A stretch of DNA of 64,000 nt from Opisthorchis felineus (lineage: Eukaryota; Platyhelminthes; Trematoda; Opisthorchiida; Opisthorchiidae). The notes beneath the pieces were generated by a model. The model had not been told where the DNA came from. It did no database searches and saw only the letters and a program-made list of their open reading frames with translations. Where the stretch lies: assembly GCA_004794785.1 (NCBI GenBank), contig SJOL01003083.1, forward strand, positions 1 through 64,000, written 5' to 3'. A program made the translations under genes and the position numbers. Shown here one piece after another: positions 1 through 14,400 of the stretch. The number at the start of each line of letters is the position of its first letter. Position 1 is the stretch's first letter.

Positions 1-270
1 TCGAATTTCATATATTCTTCAGGCGGCTACATCGTGTACTCAAGCGTTTGACAGCAGGAAGTTTTCTGGCAGTTCATTTTTACAACGGATCTATCATTTC
101 TCCCCCTTGACAAAGAATCTTTCAAGCGAACGAGAACATTTTTGCAGGGCTGAGTTTATAGAGCAACTCTGTTGTTGGTGAAAACTAGATTTCTATGATT
201 TAGTTTAGATTTAGCCGAAGTCCTAATGTAAGACATCTTATCCATGGAAATTGCGATCGCATCTAAGCCC
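1..270. other. No recognisable feature
   Basis: I see no gene, repeat or RNA signature here. Confidence 0.5.
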
Positions 271-462
271 TTATTCCCACACTCTTATGTTTGACCAGTA
301 AATAGCAGAGCGTAAATCGCCAAAGTGCAGTAGGCCGGTCATTCGAATGTTGTCCTGATTGATCAAATTAATCGGTGGAATCGGTGAAACATACGTGGCA
401 TTGTAACCAACGATACGTGCACAAAAGCCGATCAGAACTAAAATCAGGTTGGCCGAAAACAT
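271..462 (-). CDS. Small ORF with signal-peptide-like N-terminus, possible first exon
   Basis: A 63-codon ORF on the minus strand with a genuine ATG at 460-462. Residues 1-19 (MFSANLILVLIGFCARIVG) have the shape of a secretory signal peptide: a short polar start, a hydrophobic core and small residues near the likely cleavage point. The rest has balanced composition and one N-glycosylation site (NAT). A donor-like GTATGT falls just after the signal peptide, so this may be a signal-peptide exon rather than a complete gene. No family is recognised. A plus-strand splice-donor-like GTAAGT at 479 means transcription from the other strand cannot be excluded. Confidence 0.3.
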   Translation of the reverse strand: MFSANLILVLIGFCARIVGYNATYVSPIPPINLINQDNIRMTGLLHFGDLRSAIYWSNIRVWE

Positions 463-2186
463 ACTAAACTCAAGACGAGGTAAGTGTAAGGAGCAATAAG
501 AGTAACTCTGCGGAAATTGCGGCTAAATGAAAATGAATTTTTCCCATCTACCAAGCCAGTGTGACATAAGCCAAAAGCTGTTTTTCGACACAAAACGAGG
601 GAGCTAAATTGATGTATCACTCTGATGAAAACCTCATGCCTCTGCCTTGACTCAAGAAGGCTTTTAAAAGCAGTTGCTGGTTTAAAATGTCCGGTGTGTA
701 ATTATATCTACTTGTTTGGAGTGCCTGTCTGGAGAGAGTGCTTTAGATTTCTGGGCCTTTTTTATTTACCATCTGATTCTAATCCCCAAGTGTCCTGTCA
801 AAGTACCTGGAATGGCAGGTACATGAACCAGTTAAAAGAGGTATTTTGTCCTAAAGAAACTCTGATTTGTGCTAGGAAGGTGTTCTGTAGAAATCACCAC
901 CGAATACTTGAATCCCTTCTTTTTACGTTAAGCAGCAAATAGTACATCAACCTCGAAAATATCAGTCACAAGTTCCATCTCTTGTACGTTCGCTTTCTGT
1001 TGCCTTTTGTCATAGTATGTGAAGGGAACCCAGTTGTTTTCTGTGACATTTACTCGATAAAGACATGAGCCAACCCTGGATTTGCCTATCGTTCAGTGCA
1101 ACTCGTCTAATGTTTTGCGTATCTTTAAGTTCTCAATAGCAGAATTATGGTATTGGACGTTGTATATTTGATTACTGACAGTAGACAATATGTCTGAATA
1201 TTGGTGGCTCGGGTGGGTTTATTGACCAAGTGGCTGTTGATCTGTTCGCCAAGCTTGGCAACTGGCTTGCAAACTTTTCATCACCATACAAGGAGACATC
1301 TTCAGTGCGCGGTTGGTTTCTTTGGACACGTTGGCACAATGAGTAGGGACACAATGAGAGTTACTGATCCTCACTATAAATGCGAAATGACACCACTCAT
1401 CTGTGAACTTCTTTGGATGCTCAGGGTTGGAAATATAGGTACTTTCCTTGTGTACTGCTTCGGTACTGGTAACTGATAATCTAGCGCGTCAGACGGCCGA
1501 GGTTTGAGCGCGGCACGACAGGGAAAAAACCACTGACAAGCGATTGAAACTCACGTTGTGAATTCCCAAGTTTGATGTAGACTAACTCAAATTTAAAAAA
1601 TCGGGAAACGAGGAGGCCATCCAAAAAACACTCGTGTGGCAACAAGTTTTTTTTACAACTTCTGCTGTTCACACGTAATCACTACGTATAGGACTTAAAG
1701 TGAGGATCTCTTTTGTACTTCCCGGTATGCGGGTATCCATTTCAGAGTCTCACTTGTCCTCCCGGTCCCGGATGATCCTGCACTAAAACTTCCCTCTCAG
1801 GCTTTATCGTCCTTCTTCTGCACTCGGTCACCTAACGCAAAACTCATATTCCAAAGCCATGCTTGCTGCATGTTTGTTTCGGTGGTTGCGTAAATGGTAT
1901 AGCATATCTACCCTTTTGATGGTGCAGTGATCCACTTAAAGGGGACAAACATTGAATGTTTGGATGTTCTGGCTCTGTAGATGGAGATAAAAAGCTGGTG
2001 TTGATTACCTGCTGATTTACTATGTGCTATTTACCAAATTTGAATAAATGGAGCACTCAGTCTTCGTTCATTTCTCCCTCTATACAAGGTTAAACCACGA
2101 AATTAATCCTCGCTGGTAACCGCAGCTAATGCACATATGATTCACTTTAAAGTTCTCAGCTCTTGTATAGATGTGACAAACTACCC
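463..2186. other. Intergenic, nothing supported
   Basis: ORFs of up to 105 codons occur here (625-942 plus, for example), but their composition is not convincing, they have no matching splice signals and I recognise no domain. Confidence 0.4.
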
Positions 2187-2283
2187 ATAAGGTTGATGAA
2201 AATTCTTCGACAGCTCAATACCGGTTTTGCCCTCCATGGAGCTCACCGGGTAGACGCAGTACCCGAATTTCCGTCAACCTTAT
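2187..2283 (-). ncRNA. Decayed hammerhead ribozyme repeat copy
   Basis: The outer stem arms (9 bp, at 2187-2195 and 2275-2283) are perfectly complementary. The ACCGGT stem III remains, but the CUGAUGA core has mutated to CGGTGA and the GAAA box to AAAA. This is a member of the dispersed repeat best seen at 22692-22788 and is probably inactive. Confidence 0.6.
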
Positions 2284-5200
2284 GTTCTACTTGTAACTTA
2301 AGTGCGACTTAAGTGCGACGAATACACTCATCTAGATACTAATTCGGTTTTCGCGAGAGACTCACCTGAATCCAGGCTAACTCTCTCCTTTGTGATGGTC
2401 CGATCCTCAGATCTTTTTTTCCGGTGGCTGGTTATTTATAAACAGCTCGTGCGGCGATGTAGTTCCCCGTCTAAGTTTTACCAGAACAGCTCACCCAATG
2501 TCGTTTTCACGGGTGACTGCATCATTGAATTCGACTTATTGAGTTTGACCGATTTCTCTGTGCTGACCCGCATTAGTTTGTAAAGCACTAAGGCTCAGTG
2601 AACTTGAGTTCGCATCAGCAACTAAATTACCCAAAACTCACGGAAGTGTTCTTGGGATTGGCACTGAAGTGGCATCATTTGTGATCGGAATCATGGTACT
2701 AGTATGAGCTCCTCGGCTGGTAGGTTGCCGGGTTTTGAACATCAGAAAGTAGATGCGAGTCTGTTATGGTTGAGTTACGTAAAAAACTGTTTTATACCAC
2801 ACAATATCCCAGATGAACAGGGTTGACACTATTATCCAAAACTTTTTGAGTTTTTCCGTCTTTCAGAAAACTAGACTTGTGAATTCCTTAATATGGAGGA
2901 TGCTGCTGCGCTATATGGGATACCAAAGTGCTGTTGTCCGCTTCTTCCGACTGCTACTCAGAAAGAGTCTTGTGTTAGCATATTTTATCTGCCAGTTTTC
3001 GGATACTTGTAGAACCCAATTGTTAGGAAGTCGCATTACAAAACTGGTGGCGAAATTGAAAGAGTAGGTACATTACTCTCACCGACTGCTAACTATACTA
3101 TAGCGTTTCCCTAATCAGGAACACCCTAGGGGTAGATATTTTGAGTCATGTAATTCTTCGCATTGCATTCTACTACTGAAGAAAAACAGTTCTCTACACA
3201 ACTGGACAGAAGAGGTTTTGTGATGTTTCACGATCCACATGTTTACTTCTCTAAAATTAAGCGCCACATCAGCAGGATTCTCTGTCTTCAACAATGATGT
3301 TTCTCTGCTTTTCAGTAAACGTTTGATAATCTAACGCTGACATCGACAGATATTACTTAATTCGATTTGACTGTTTTAGTAGCTTGGCATGATAGCAGTA
3401 TAGAGCTCACCACTGACAACTGCGAAACGGAGCAAATGTACTGAGCCTGCAGGACAATATTGTGAATCTGAGCTCTTACTTTTTTATTTATTAAACTTCG
3501 TAACATTTCGTCGATTCCCACTCGTGCAACTATTCTTCATGGTTTTAATTCAAGTGAAGTTGACATTATCCTACAGCTTGGTTTGTCTGAATAAAACGTC
3601 CAAAATGAACTACTATGGTCCTCAGTCTTCTCAGTAAGATCAGTAATAAGTTGGTCCAACTAGTTCTGGAAAGCAATAAATCCTATTCGGTGCAAGTTTC
3701 ACGTATAAAAAGGGTGTTCGAGGATTTAAGTTTATCAGATGCGAATATTGGTGTCTGGTCACTAGTTCCACGTACGTTTATTGGACATTCGATGTGACCA
3801 TGCATTTTAACCTTTGTTCATAGCTAGTTCCTTATCGACATCGTCCATGTCGTCCACATATCCTTCGAGAATTAAGTGAGCATTTCCAGACTCAAGTTCA
3901 TTTTACTGGACAGCTTCTTTCGAGAATGTCTAAACGTGTTCTTCTAACAGTACAATAATTTCCGTTTAAACTGAAGTGAAGTTGCTTCATTACCAAGCAT
4001 TCACATGAACAGCCCACATAGAACCGACAAGAACTGTTTTCGACAAAGCTAAGAATTATGGTCAACCGTTGTTGCTCTGGTAAGCACACCAAGCATCACA
4101 GCGTAGTTGTTTTGGACACATGTAAAAACAAACTATAAATTTCAAAGTTATTTCCCCTCGTTCATCTCTGTGAATGCCATGATGAACACGCATTCTAAAT
4201 CAGCTGAGACCAGACACTAACTCGCCGTAGTCTATCAGTCATGTTTTTTTCAGACAAGCCTCCAGATTTGCCAACCGGGAAAGTGAGGCTAAGCTGTTTG
4301 CTTTGAGCAAACTCATCTTTCACTTCTGAGTTTCCATCTAAACGGAATCACGAAATCTTATCACCAGAAGCGGAAAAAAGGATGGTCACGGCTTCTCTGA
4401 ACGCAGTACTCAGTCACATGCAAATTTGTTCTTATATTGAAGCATCAGTTAACGTTTGTACCAATAGCAAAACAACTTCCGAAACTTCAACAGCACATTC
4501 CCATGCCAGTAAATTAGCCGTCTGCTTTCCATAATCACATTATGTGAATGGATTTACTTTACCTTGGTACTTATTTGATGTAAACAACTGGATAGGTATT
4601 CAGTTAATTATCGTCTAACATATTTCTTTGTGGATATTCCTGTGGTGTTAACATAGTCCCAAGGTAAAATTTGTGTATGCTTGCTTATTCTCAGCGCAAA
4701 CTATAAACTCCAGAGTTTGCTTCTGAAAAGAAACATGTCTCAAAATGTTATTTATTCACCTAAATGTTCAGTCGGTTTACCATTACTCCAGTATATTTCT
4801 GCTAGAATTTACGTCCTTAGGTAAAATTTATCTACGCGGTCTAAGAAGAGCTCTGTTTGGCGGACTAATTGCTGTGTAAAAGAGTTGAATTTCAGCATGC
4901 CTCGCTGGGAAATTCTTACTGAGCACAACGGTTTCATTTATACCGTTAAAAACCGAAATCCAATATATTTTTCAGATTTAGTTGAGACCTTTGAGACCTG
5001 AGCAGAAACTTTGGCATTAGTCCGTTGCCATATATATTTATAGTAGCCGCGTCACATCATTCCTAGCAATTATCCTCTAGGCGGATAGCTGAAGCGCTAA
5101 AAAGATATACATACCTTACAGTTTTTGTGAACAAGAATACTGGATCACTTCGCACATAGTGTGGTAACCATGTCGAATAAGGGTACTTTCTAGCAAATGG

Positions 5201-5407
5201 TCAATTTCAGGGCATGCCTGCTGCCTTTACGTTCTTACTTTGTGCGTCTATTCAGGTCGAATTGAATCTGGTATTCTAGGATAAATCAGGCTGTGAATAT
5301 TATTTCCGAGTAGGAAAGGTCCAAAAGTCCAAAATACGCATGCTTTCACTTTGGTGTATTTGCGTACAACGAGTTAATCTAACCGCGAGAATATAGACTC
5401 TAAATCA
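2284..5407. other. Intergenic, nothing firmly supported
   Basis: The first 60 bases continue the hammerhead repeat arm, including a short tandem duplication of an 11-mer at 2297-2319. Beyond that I see scattered splice-like signals but no exon chain and no repeat. Confidence 0.4.
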
Positions 5408-5438
5408 ATGCTTGCTACCTTATTCGGACTACGTATTC

Positions 5439-8400
5439 ATGCTTCTAGCGACCACATTGATGACCAATTCGGCGAATACAACTACTCCGTCTCCAAAATG
5501 TAAGTGTAATTTTTGCTTATATCTGTGTGTATCTCGTGGTATGAGTTCCTCTTCTTTCGTAATTCATATCCAGTTTGGGATGAAAATGCTTGATCCATAG
5601 GAAGATGTTTGTCTTTTCCGGCCTTGCTGTGCGTGTATTATCCAACTTATTGCGAATCCTCCTAAATAGTCCTATAATTTATAATTTCAATTCAACTGGT
5701 GTATATGATAGATTGCCGCACTTCGATTCGGTCAGTCAGTCAAGTTTATTAGTGTGTTTCTAAGTCATTTCAAATGAACAGCCCTCTGTCAGTTCATTTT
5801 TGATTGGTCTATATCAAATGGACTCACATGTATTATCACGCCTAATCAGGTCGACACGCTTTTGTTTGGGCGATGCTTGTTCTTAAGCCGGACAATTGAA
5901 ACAACGATCTAGTGTCTGGCTTGATTTCCTCGACTGAGTGATCTGCCTTTCGAAACTGCCTAGTCAGGTGACACCACGGACGCTTCAGACCTTCCGAACA
6001 TAAGCTGATTGTCTGTGATTTGCGGGAAGCTCGGATATTTTCTGGGTGGGTGTGGATCGTATGCTAGCAGAGTCAAACTATGCCTGTGATTAAATTACCT
6101 ACCGGTGCAAACCTCACTGGAATTTTGATTTTGTCCCGTCTTTGCTGAATGCAGGGTTTACCTTATATACCGCAACTATACATCAATTTCTCCCTGAAAG
6201 CCCGCTTTATTGTGGCCTATTATTGATGCCATTAGCAGCGGAACTGTATAGTATCCCTTGTCCATACTGTTCACTGTGTCGGCTGAGGCACTTTCTTCAG
6301 CCCAAAGGACAAAGGGATTTGCGTAATCTGAGACATCTGACTTGGACTCAGTCGTGGTAAGTTTATGTGGTTTTCGAACATACATCAATGCGCTTTGGTC
6401 GGATTCGCCGGTCAGTAGTGGTTAAGCCACTAGAATTCTGTGCACTGCTGAACGGCTACAACGCAGAGCCAAGTTGGATGCCGCTGCCTGTACCGGGTAA
6501 CCTTCCAGCTTGTATTTCCAGTTGATATTTCAACAATGCCTCCCTTACTCTCACCATTAATATCGGCTAATTCCACTGGCTGTAGGTTAACGTACATTTT
6601 GCCCAAAGATTCTTTATTCTAGTTAATCAGTCAAATTATGAGTGATCTGGGATGTGCGTTAACTATTTTTGTATGCGTATCAAAGACTTGCAAGTAACAT
6701 ACTTCTCAAAACTTGACCAGTTGGAATCTCCTAATTAAAGCTGCTTGTGGGCTATTTGTTCTCCTTGTTTGGTCTGGTTCTTTCTAAGGTCCGCTATTAA
6801 AGACATAGCAATTTACAGTATTGGCAAAAACGTGTGAAAATAACTTCGTGCCCTCTCAGTCTAAACATCGAACATGGTTGAAAGCATAGTGCTTTTATGA
6901 CCGAGTTGGTTTATTTATAGACACCATAGGAACCATTGTTGCGCAAGTTAAACTGCATCAAACAAAAATTTAAAATGGCTCAACTACCTCTCAACCGACC
7001 TTCTACTCGTCAGCCAAAAACTGGCTTTTAATTCCTTTGTGTGAGTCATCAGCATTTAAGGGGTGCTTAAACCGGACCTCATTTACACACACAGAACTGA
7101 TTAAACGTAACCGTTAAAAATGGCGCTTCCGAATGGGCTGGACTAAGTATAATGCAAGTAATTGTAGGAATCGTCGGAATTTGTGAATCATTACAGGACT
7201 AAGAGCTGAAAAGAATGGACGTTCAGGCATCATGTCACTAACCAGCGTTTATTTTTAGCCCCATCTTGTGTCCTACACATAACACGGCGAGAACGGACGT
7301 TTATTGGCGCGTGAAAAACAAGATCACCGCACACAAGATAGTGAATCATGAAAGGAGCCCATCAGTTGAATCAGTCTGTGGCCACCACCGCCTAGACACC
7401 GTGTAGGTAGGTGTAACAGCGACGTATGTGGAACCGGAAGTGTGAACATGAATAAACATGAATTGTTGAACATGAGGATATAAAATCACTTATCAGCCGA
7501 AGTAACAGGAAAGCGCAGTTGCATGATTTCTAATCTCGTCTGTACCTGATGGGCGAAATGATAGCTACTAAGATAACGACTTGATGTGTGTACACTACCC
7601 TCAAAAAATGCACGCGGACCACCCACCGTTGGCATACTTTTGAAGGTGCTCTGCGCATTCCTACAAAGCAAGTCTCGTCGCTTAATTTATTCTTTCTTTA
7701 CTAAGAGCCTTCCGTGGCCTTGTCAGACTACTTGCACCTTTAAATCTTCGGCTTGAGAGATACTATGGCACGGCCGTCATGGACTTCAATAGGTCATTCA
7801 AACACAAGTTACGGCACATTTTTACTTGTGCCGCCTAATTTCACTTCACTACTTAAAAACACAGACCATACCTAACCGATGCGCAGTAGAGCACAAGGCA
7901 GACAAACAGACAATTTCATTGAACCAGAAACTTTTCTTCTTAGGAGAAAGGAGTTATACATTCTGTGGTTTAGCGGAGGTGGCAGTTAGTCGGTTCATCC
8001 TCAGTCGAATGGCCTTAAAGCTTCACTTCATTCCGGCAAACTTATAAACAATAGGTGGCTGACTGTCTCTGACAGTTCTATTCCCTTAGGTTACACTGTC
8101 GACAAGCTGTAAGTACGTTTCTTGGAAGATATTATAACCAGGTGCGATCTGACCGTCATAGATGAATTACCCGCTAGTGGACCAAGGGCATAGCTATCCA
8201 TGAATAATATTTTTGAAAAAATAAAATTCAGCCTTTAAGATAAAATATCTGGGTGTCCCGTTATATTTGGCGTGCACATTACTGCACTCAGTTTATTGAC
8301 ACCAGCTGGAAACACAAGTGCGTTCATGAAAATCAATTCCTAAAACTTGCTACCTATCTAGCAACATCGATTGATTTTATGAGCCATTGGTTCATTTGTG

Positions 8401-11400
8401 GGTTGAACTATTTTTTTGTTAAAATTATATCACACACTAAAAACTTCTGCGGCAAATAGATAGTAGTACGAGAAACAGGTCAATTTTGAGCTCGTTAATG
8501 CTCTAATCGCACCATGGCGTGCTGACGATCCCCTAAAGTAGCGATGCTTGAAAAAGATCACTCTTCGTAGTCTACATTCGGACTATTGCAACTCAAATAG
8601 AGTGTCTGCGCAACTTCCATTATGTTCATCATGAAGCGACCACAGCGCCTTATTTACCTTAGCTCACCCTTGTTTATCCGGAGACAAGTTATCTAAACGG
8701 GAAAGTGTTACCTCAATCAACGTTTCCAAGATAATGAAGCTGTGCCCGATGAAGTAAAATAAAATGACATGCAAGTACATCATGCTGTACTTTGTAGTTA
8801 ACTACAGATTTTTAGTTAAAGAACACCGACATATGAATCACCATATACTGTGTTGGTGATACATGTAGCGAATGGGATTCAGAGGGCACGCTTGCGGTGA
8901 AATCTACAAGAATTAGCTCAGCAGCGTCACACAAATCCTTCCAGTTTAGTTTAGAGTGTTTGTACCACATTAACTCTGATAGTCCTTGTTACCTGGTATA
9001 CACCCAGTTGAGTAAAAGCAAGCAGAAGCAGAGCTGGAATATTCCAACAATGAATTCCCACACTTTCCTCTATCTTTCTTTTTCCGTGGAGTCAGCTGAC
9101 CTATAGGTGCGCTGCACACTGGATTTGGCTAATTTCTTTGGAGAGCAAGTGGTTTTCCTTGGTGATAAATAGTGTCTTAGCCGTACAACATCCGTAGCAG
9201 CATTGCCAAACATTCTGTGATAAAACAACAAGAATCCGATCATTATTCTTTAGAAATCAACATCCATGTATGCTTCTTACATACAGCGAACGCTGGTAGT
9301 CGGTATTATCAACATTGCTATTACAACGTGCTACTGTCAACAGTTTATTGAAAATCTCCTGTACTTGATGATTGACGACGCAAAAACACAACTTGGTGGT
9401 GGACTAACAGAACCAACACAGTCGCTTTAGATGCTGTCACATCTTTGAATGGGGCCTATGAAAAAGGAAGCAACAGTAACTCCGAAAAAAATGTTGACAT
9501 GGCAGTGGTGCACAACGTATCTTGATCTCTCTCTCCGAGTACAAAACTTCCATCGGCAGAACTGGATCAGTAACAATTGTTTTTTTTTTGGAATGTAGCA
9601 ATTCAGCCCATTCCCCATTTCTTCTGCGCACCAACCTGGTAGCTAGCCTCACCATACTACAGTTCTGGGATTGCATCCCAGAAGAGTGGATGAACACAGT
9701 AATGACGGTGACAAGCAAATGGCCGAGGACCAGAAATTCCGATGTACATAAATCTAAGCTACAGAGTGGCAATTAGGATACTTCCAAAAGTGATACTTCC
9801 ACTAACACACTGTGCAGCCTCGCCTCACAATGACGCATTCACGATGCCACCTCGACTGATGATGGAGCACCCAAAACTTAGTTGCCCAGCTCAACAAAAG
9901 TCAACGGCTTGGCAACGTAACTTAAGACTTTGAATCAAAATGTTTTGATGATCTCAGATGTATCGCTTTACAGCAACTACGGATGTAACGAGTGAGACAA
10001 CGCTGGCTAAGGAATTACGAAAAAGTTAACAAACGCCTAGTTTCGTGAGTCTAAATTTGATACCATATGGTTTCGTATGTCCAAACTTCCAGTGCTCATA
10101 AACCGTCACATTTTATCTAAAAAATCTCCGAACTCTATAAGATGCAACGGCTAGAATATTATCAGGATTTTCGTATGAACAGCGTAGCGCTGAACAACAG
10201 CGCTTTCCATTGTTGTCATGCATATGGTAATTTCAGTGGCGCCAAATTTGTCTATGATACCCGAGTATTCCACTAGTCAGATAGAGTCACAGTCCCGTTT
10301 CCTCCGGAAAATGTACGCATATAACAAATAGACTGTCTTTCTCCCACTCTTTTTACTTAGCCCGACTTAATTAAAGGAGAGATATTCTCCCACACAATTT
10401 CCCAAAAGATTGAACGAAGTTACTCTTTGTGGGTAAAATTGAGGCTGACTGAACCCGTGTACCTCGAAAAAACAACCGTTGTACATAATTGACGAATGTT
10501 CAGTGAGATATGTAGGTCACAAGTTCTTGCTTAGAGCGCTTCATTGCTCATAGAGAATTTTACCCTTAACTAGTGCAATAGAGCTGGCCTTGGACCGTTG
10601 GCATACCGACCTGAATCTGTAGAATAATTTCTCAATTTTTATAACAGTTTTGAATAACTTGTCACAGCTATGCATCTCTTGAACACCAAAACGTTCTACT
10701 CTGCATCTACGCACAATTTTTTTGATATTTTGTGCAGCCTCACAAAGACCAGTCACAAGAAAAATGCCAGAAAGGAACTCTACGACAAGTCAGTGAACTC
10801 CTTACCAGGGGAGATAGGTTTTATGCAAAGTATTTGCTCACAATGTACCAGAATATAGTAGTACGGTGTTGCTACCACTTTTAACGGCTGGTGGCACACG
10901 AAGAATCATCACGTGGGGGCATATATCGTGGTGTATTGCCAATTTAGCTTGTTTCCATAAAAATTGATTGCACATGTGTCGCACTGGTTTTTATGCCTTA
11001 CTTTGGGTGTGACTTTAACGACAGTCTTATTGTTTGCAACAGAAACTTTTGAAGCCCTATTTTATTATATATATATATATATATATACTCATTTGTATAT
11101 CAGTTTGGTTTTGATGGGGGACTCACCTGGAACCCAGTTGAATCTCTCGTTTTTTATGTTAAGCAGTTGAGTGTGCTGCACCAGGTCGCCTCATGTTCCA
11201 GTTGGTAGGATATTCGAGATATTGTGATACATTGCATAGACATAATGCACCACTCATAGGGTTGCTGGAGGCTCCTCGACAGCCTTCGACCGGTTTCGTC
11301 CTATTTGGTGCTCATCAGGTAGGCGAGTTCCCCGAGTTTCTGTCAACTTTATGTTCTACATGAACCCAAACTGATATGCAAATGAGTGTATTTGTCGAAA

Positions 11401-14400
11401 TCTGTCCAATCTGGGTTCAAATAGAACATAAGGTGGACGAAACCTCGGGGACTGCGCCTACCTGATGAGCCCCAAGAAAGACAAAATCGGTCGTGGGCTG
11501 TCGAAAAGTTTCAGCAACCTTACGAGTAGTGTATTACGTCAGTAGCATAAGTCACCGCGCAGATGTACCTGAGTCACAAAGAAACTTGAAATTTCTTTCA
11601 GCCACTTTGCATGCCGAAAGTTTTAATGACAAAAACAACAAGGAACTCAACGGTTTCAGGCTGCATTTCTGATTTTCACCTTTCACAAGATTGACTATTA
11701 CTCCTTTGTGGGGTACGTCGCTGGTGCGATTGAAATGGGTTAGCTACCTACAGAGTTCATGACTTAAAAGTGAGATGTCTTCAAGAAACAGTTAAGAGAC
11801 ACTTCACTCCGATTGTCGATCACGATAAATCGGATAATAATTTTAAAATGACTTTAAGGAAGATTCCACCAAATTTTGCGCATCAGAAGGTTTACGTTGA
11901 TATGAAAAAATAATACTTGCTCTGATGCATGGAGGAACCAGAGTGAGGGCTTCCAAATTAACCACAAATGTACAAAGTCAAATGTGAGCTTCACTGTATT
12001 TCGCTCACTAGTTGAGAAATGAATACTCTTTCTGTAGCAGCCTAAAATGTATTCTCTTGTGTTTTTCACTGTTTATTTATTAATTGTTCAATTAAAAACA
12101 ACCCCACTTTACTTAATCCTGTAAACATACCTCAGAAACAAATATTTTGTCTAGTTATAAACGCCGCGCATCTAGGGAGTGATAAATGTATAGGCACTGT
12201 TTTGTAGGAGAACCAAACAAAATAATTTCTCGAAAAGTAATCCACTACCTCCACTACTACAAAGTGGCCCTTTTGACTCTCCTAAAGGTTGTGCACCCTT
12301 TTGGAAGAAGTCTTTTTATACAGTAAATACTGTTCTACCTCCTTCATATTAACTTCCACTTTTTATCGTAAAAATGACCACGTCTGAGGGACTAGTTGAA
12401 ACTCAAGAAGACAAGGCCGCTGATAGTAGTACATGAGTATCTCCGCACTCAGGGATTTTTGGCGTTGTTGCGCCAACCCAGGAAAAGTAGAAGATAACGT
12501 TTTCGTTTTAGTACATTAGTACTTTCAAAATATAAATTTAGAAAGGATTACTCATATAAAAAGGAAAGTATGAGAGCACCGCAATACAAATCTTGATTTG
12601 ACGCGGTCAAGTTTGGACGTTCCGTGGACCGAACACCAAGTGGTCTTCTGGATACAAAATATATGTTTCTAACTGGCCTTCGTAGAGATTTCCCTTTACT
12701 ATTTTGTGGAAAATAACACATAGCAGGACTGAAGTGAAGGCCATCCCGGTGAGAATTTACGTGACCTTCAGGAACTCATCAAAGGTGACCGGATTATTGG
12801 TCATACAGACGAGGGATAGGTGAACAATGGGGCACACACGAATAAAAACAGCGAAGCGCCGTTCAGATGCTGCAATATTTGAGCCAATTTACAAGAATCG
12901 TGAGAAGTTCGGATATTTCTCAAGACGTTTCCGACATATGGTTCAAAATAATCGAGGAAGAGGCGTGCCCAGACAACGGGGACCTTGCTTTTGACGCGTG
13001 CTGAGGATGGAGTAAGAAAAAATGAGTAATTTCAGACCAACCCTCCATAAGGAGGGATATCATAACATTGCATTAACCAACTGAATGTTTTGCATTGACG
13101 AAATTGTCTGCTTCCGTGGGATTTTCAGTAGGGCTATGTTTAGAGTCTGTCGTAATTGGGGTCATTCAGCCGCATTTGCCTGAGGTCCAGGTTTTAAAAT
13201 GCCAAACATTAGCCACGGTACCTTTTAATAATACACATTTGTGTAGATCGCGCGTTTGTTATGGCTTATGAATTATTCCATAGCGGGGCCTAATTTTTAA
13301 TTGCAAATTTCACTGCATCAGACATTAAAATTAATGCCAGAGCAGACAACTTTGTTTATTGGGTCTGAAAAAAACGGACGCGAGCGGTGCTTTTGGAGTT
13401 GCGTAAAAGCCGTAAACTAAATGTCATCTAAACGCGCCACAAAGCAACAAAAAGATGTTTACAGCCAGCAGTCACACGTTCAAAAAGTAAGTAGGTATCG
13501 AAAGCACCAATAATGAACAGAGCAGTTGGCAAGATTGTGTTCAGCCCAGAGGCACTTAGTGCTTCAGTTGCATAACGACTCTCCGGGATCTAGGGCAAGC
13601 AGTCATTTGACCCTTTTGTACATAGTGGTTTCCTTGCGTTCGATCGTATCTTGCCTAGTATCTCCAAACATTGTCAAAACTGAAACTGCGGATTACACTC
13701 ACATACGAGCCGAATATTTCAAAAACAGATGGTGTTGGGAGTCAGCGTACACCAATTTCATTGAACAAAGGGGAAGAGGCCATGAGAACCATAGGATTAA
13801 GGCCCAATCCAATTGTTCAAGCATCAGTCTTGGACAAATTAAACGGTTTTGAGTAACGATAGTTAGCATGTAGGCTCGGTTTAAAGAAGTAATCTCAATG
13901 GTGCTGACTCATGCTCCAAAGAAGCTCTTACTGTGAATCCTCACTTTCATTCTACCTCCAGGTAGCGCTGAAGCTAAAGTACTCGGAATATACATCACAG
14001 TGTTTCACCGAAGTGAAACGTACTTTGTAAGGAAACTCACTTTATGTAGCGCGACAGTTCTCGCACTGAATATGGGTATAAAAAACTCAATAACACGCCA
14101 GACTTTTCCCGTAAACTCACAGATCGAATACATCTCCTCCGGCGTGTACTGAGTGTACCCCTATTCCCTTAGCATAATCTTGATTCCTATACAGGAGTAG
14201 CTGGCACAGTGCTTCGTCGAAAACCTTTTGAAAAATATCTTACTTGAGTGACATCAGATCGGTTCATCTTTTGAAAAGAAATCACCCCACCCATTTAAGT
14301 AGTCATATCCATGTTCACTTCCATAAATATTGGGTTCAATCACAACCACATCCATTTAATTGAAAAACCACAGGAGAGCTCCTAAAGGTTACAGTGGCTG

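Larger units (their letters stand above)
11086..11548. mobile_element. Mirrored pair of hammerhead-bearing repeat units (PLE pLTR-like)
   Basis: Reading plus, a unit starts with an ACTCATTTG terminal motif, runs through an arm shared with 17326, 56500 and 60127, and ends in a minus-strand hammerhead. After a short spacer at about 11390-11415 the same sequence resumes in opposite orientation with a plus-strand hammerhead. Both halves share a block of the TGGGTTCAAGTAGAACATAAG type. The mirror arrangement suggests a rearranged element end rather than a simple tandem. Confidence 0.65.

Noticed and set aside
625..942. 105-codon ORF near the left edge
   Set aside because: Cys/Leu/Phe-rich translation, no domain, no splice context; likely chance.
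4254..4282. 29-nt micro-exon (KPPDLPTGK) after a TTTTTTTCAG acceptor
   Set aside because: Donor GTGAGG is moderate and no neighbouring exon or frame chain could be tied to it.
5574..5600. Alternative second exon after a good acceptor at 5573
   Set aside because: All frames stop within a few codons; the chain through 6155 gives a longer consistent frame.
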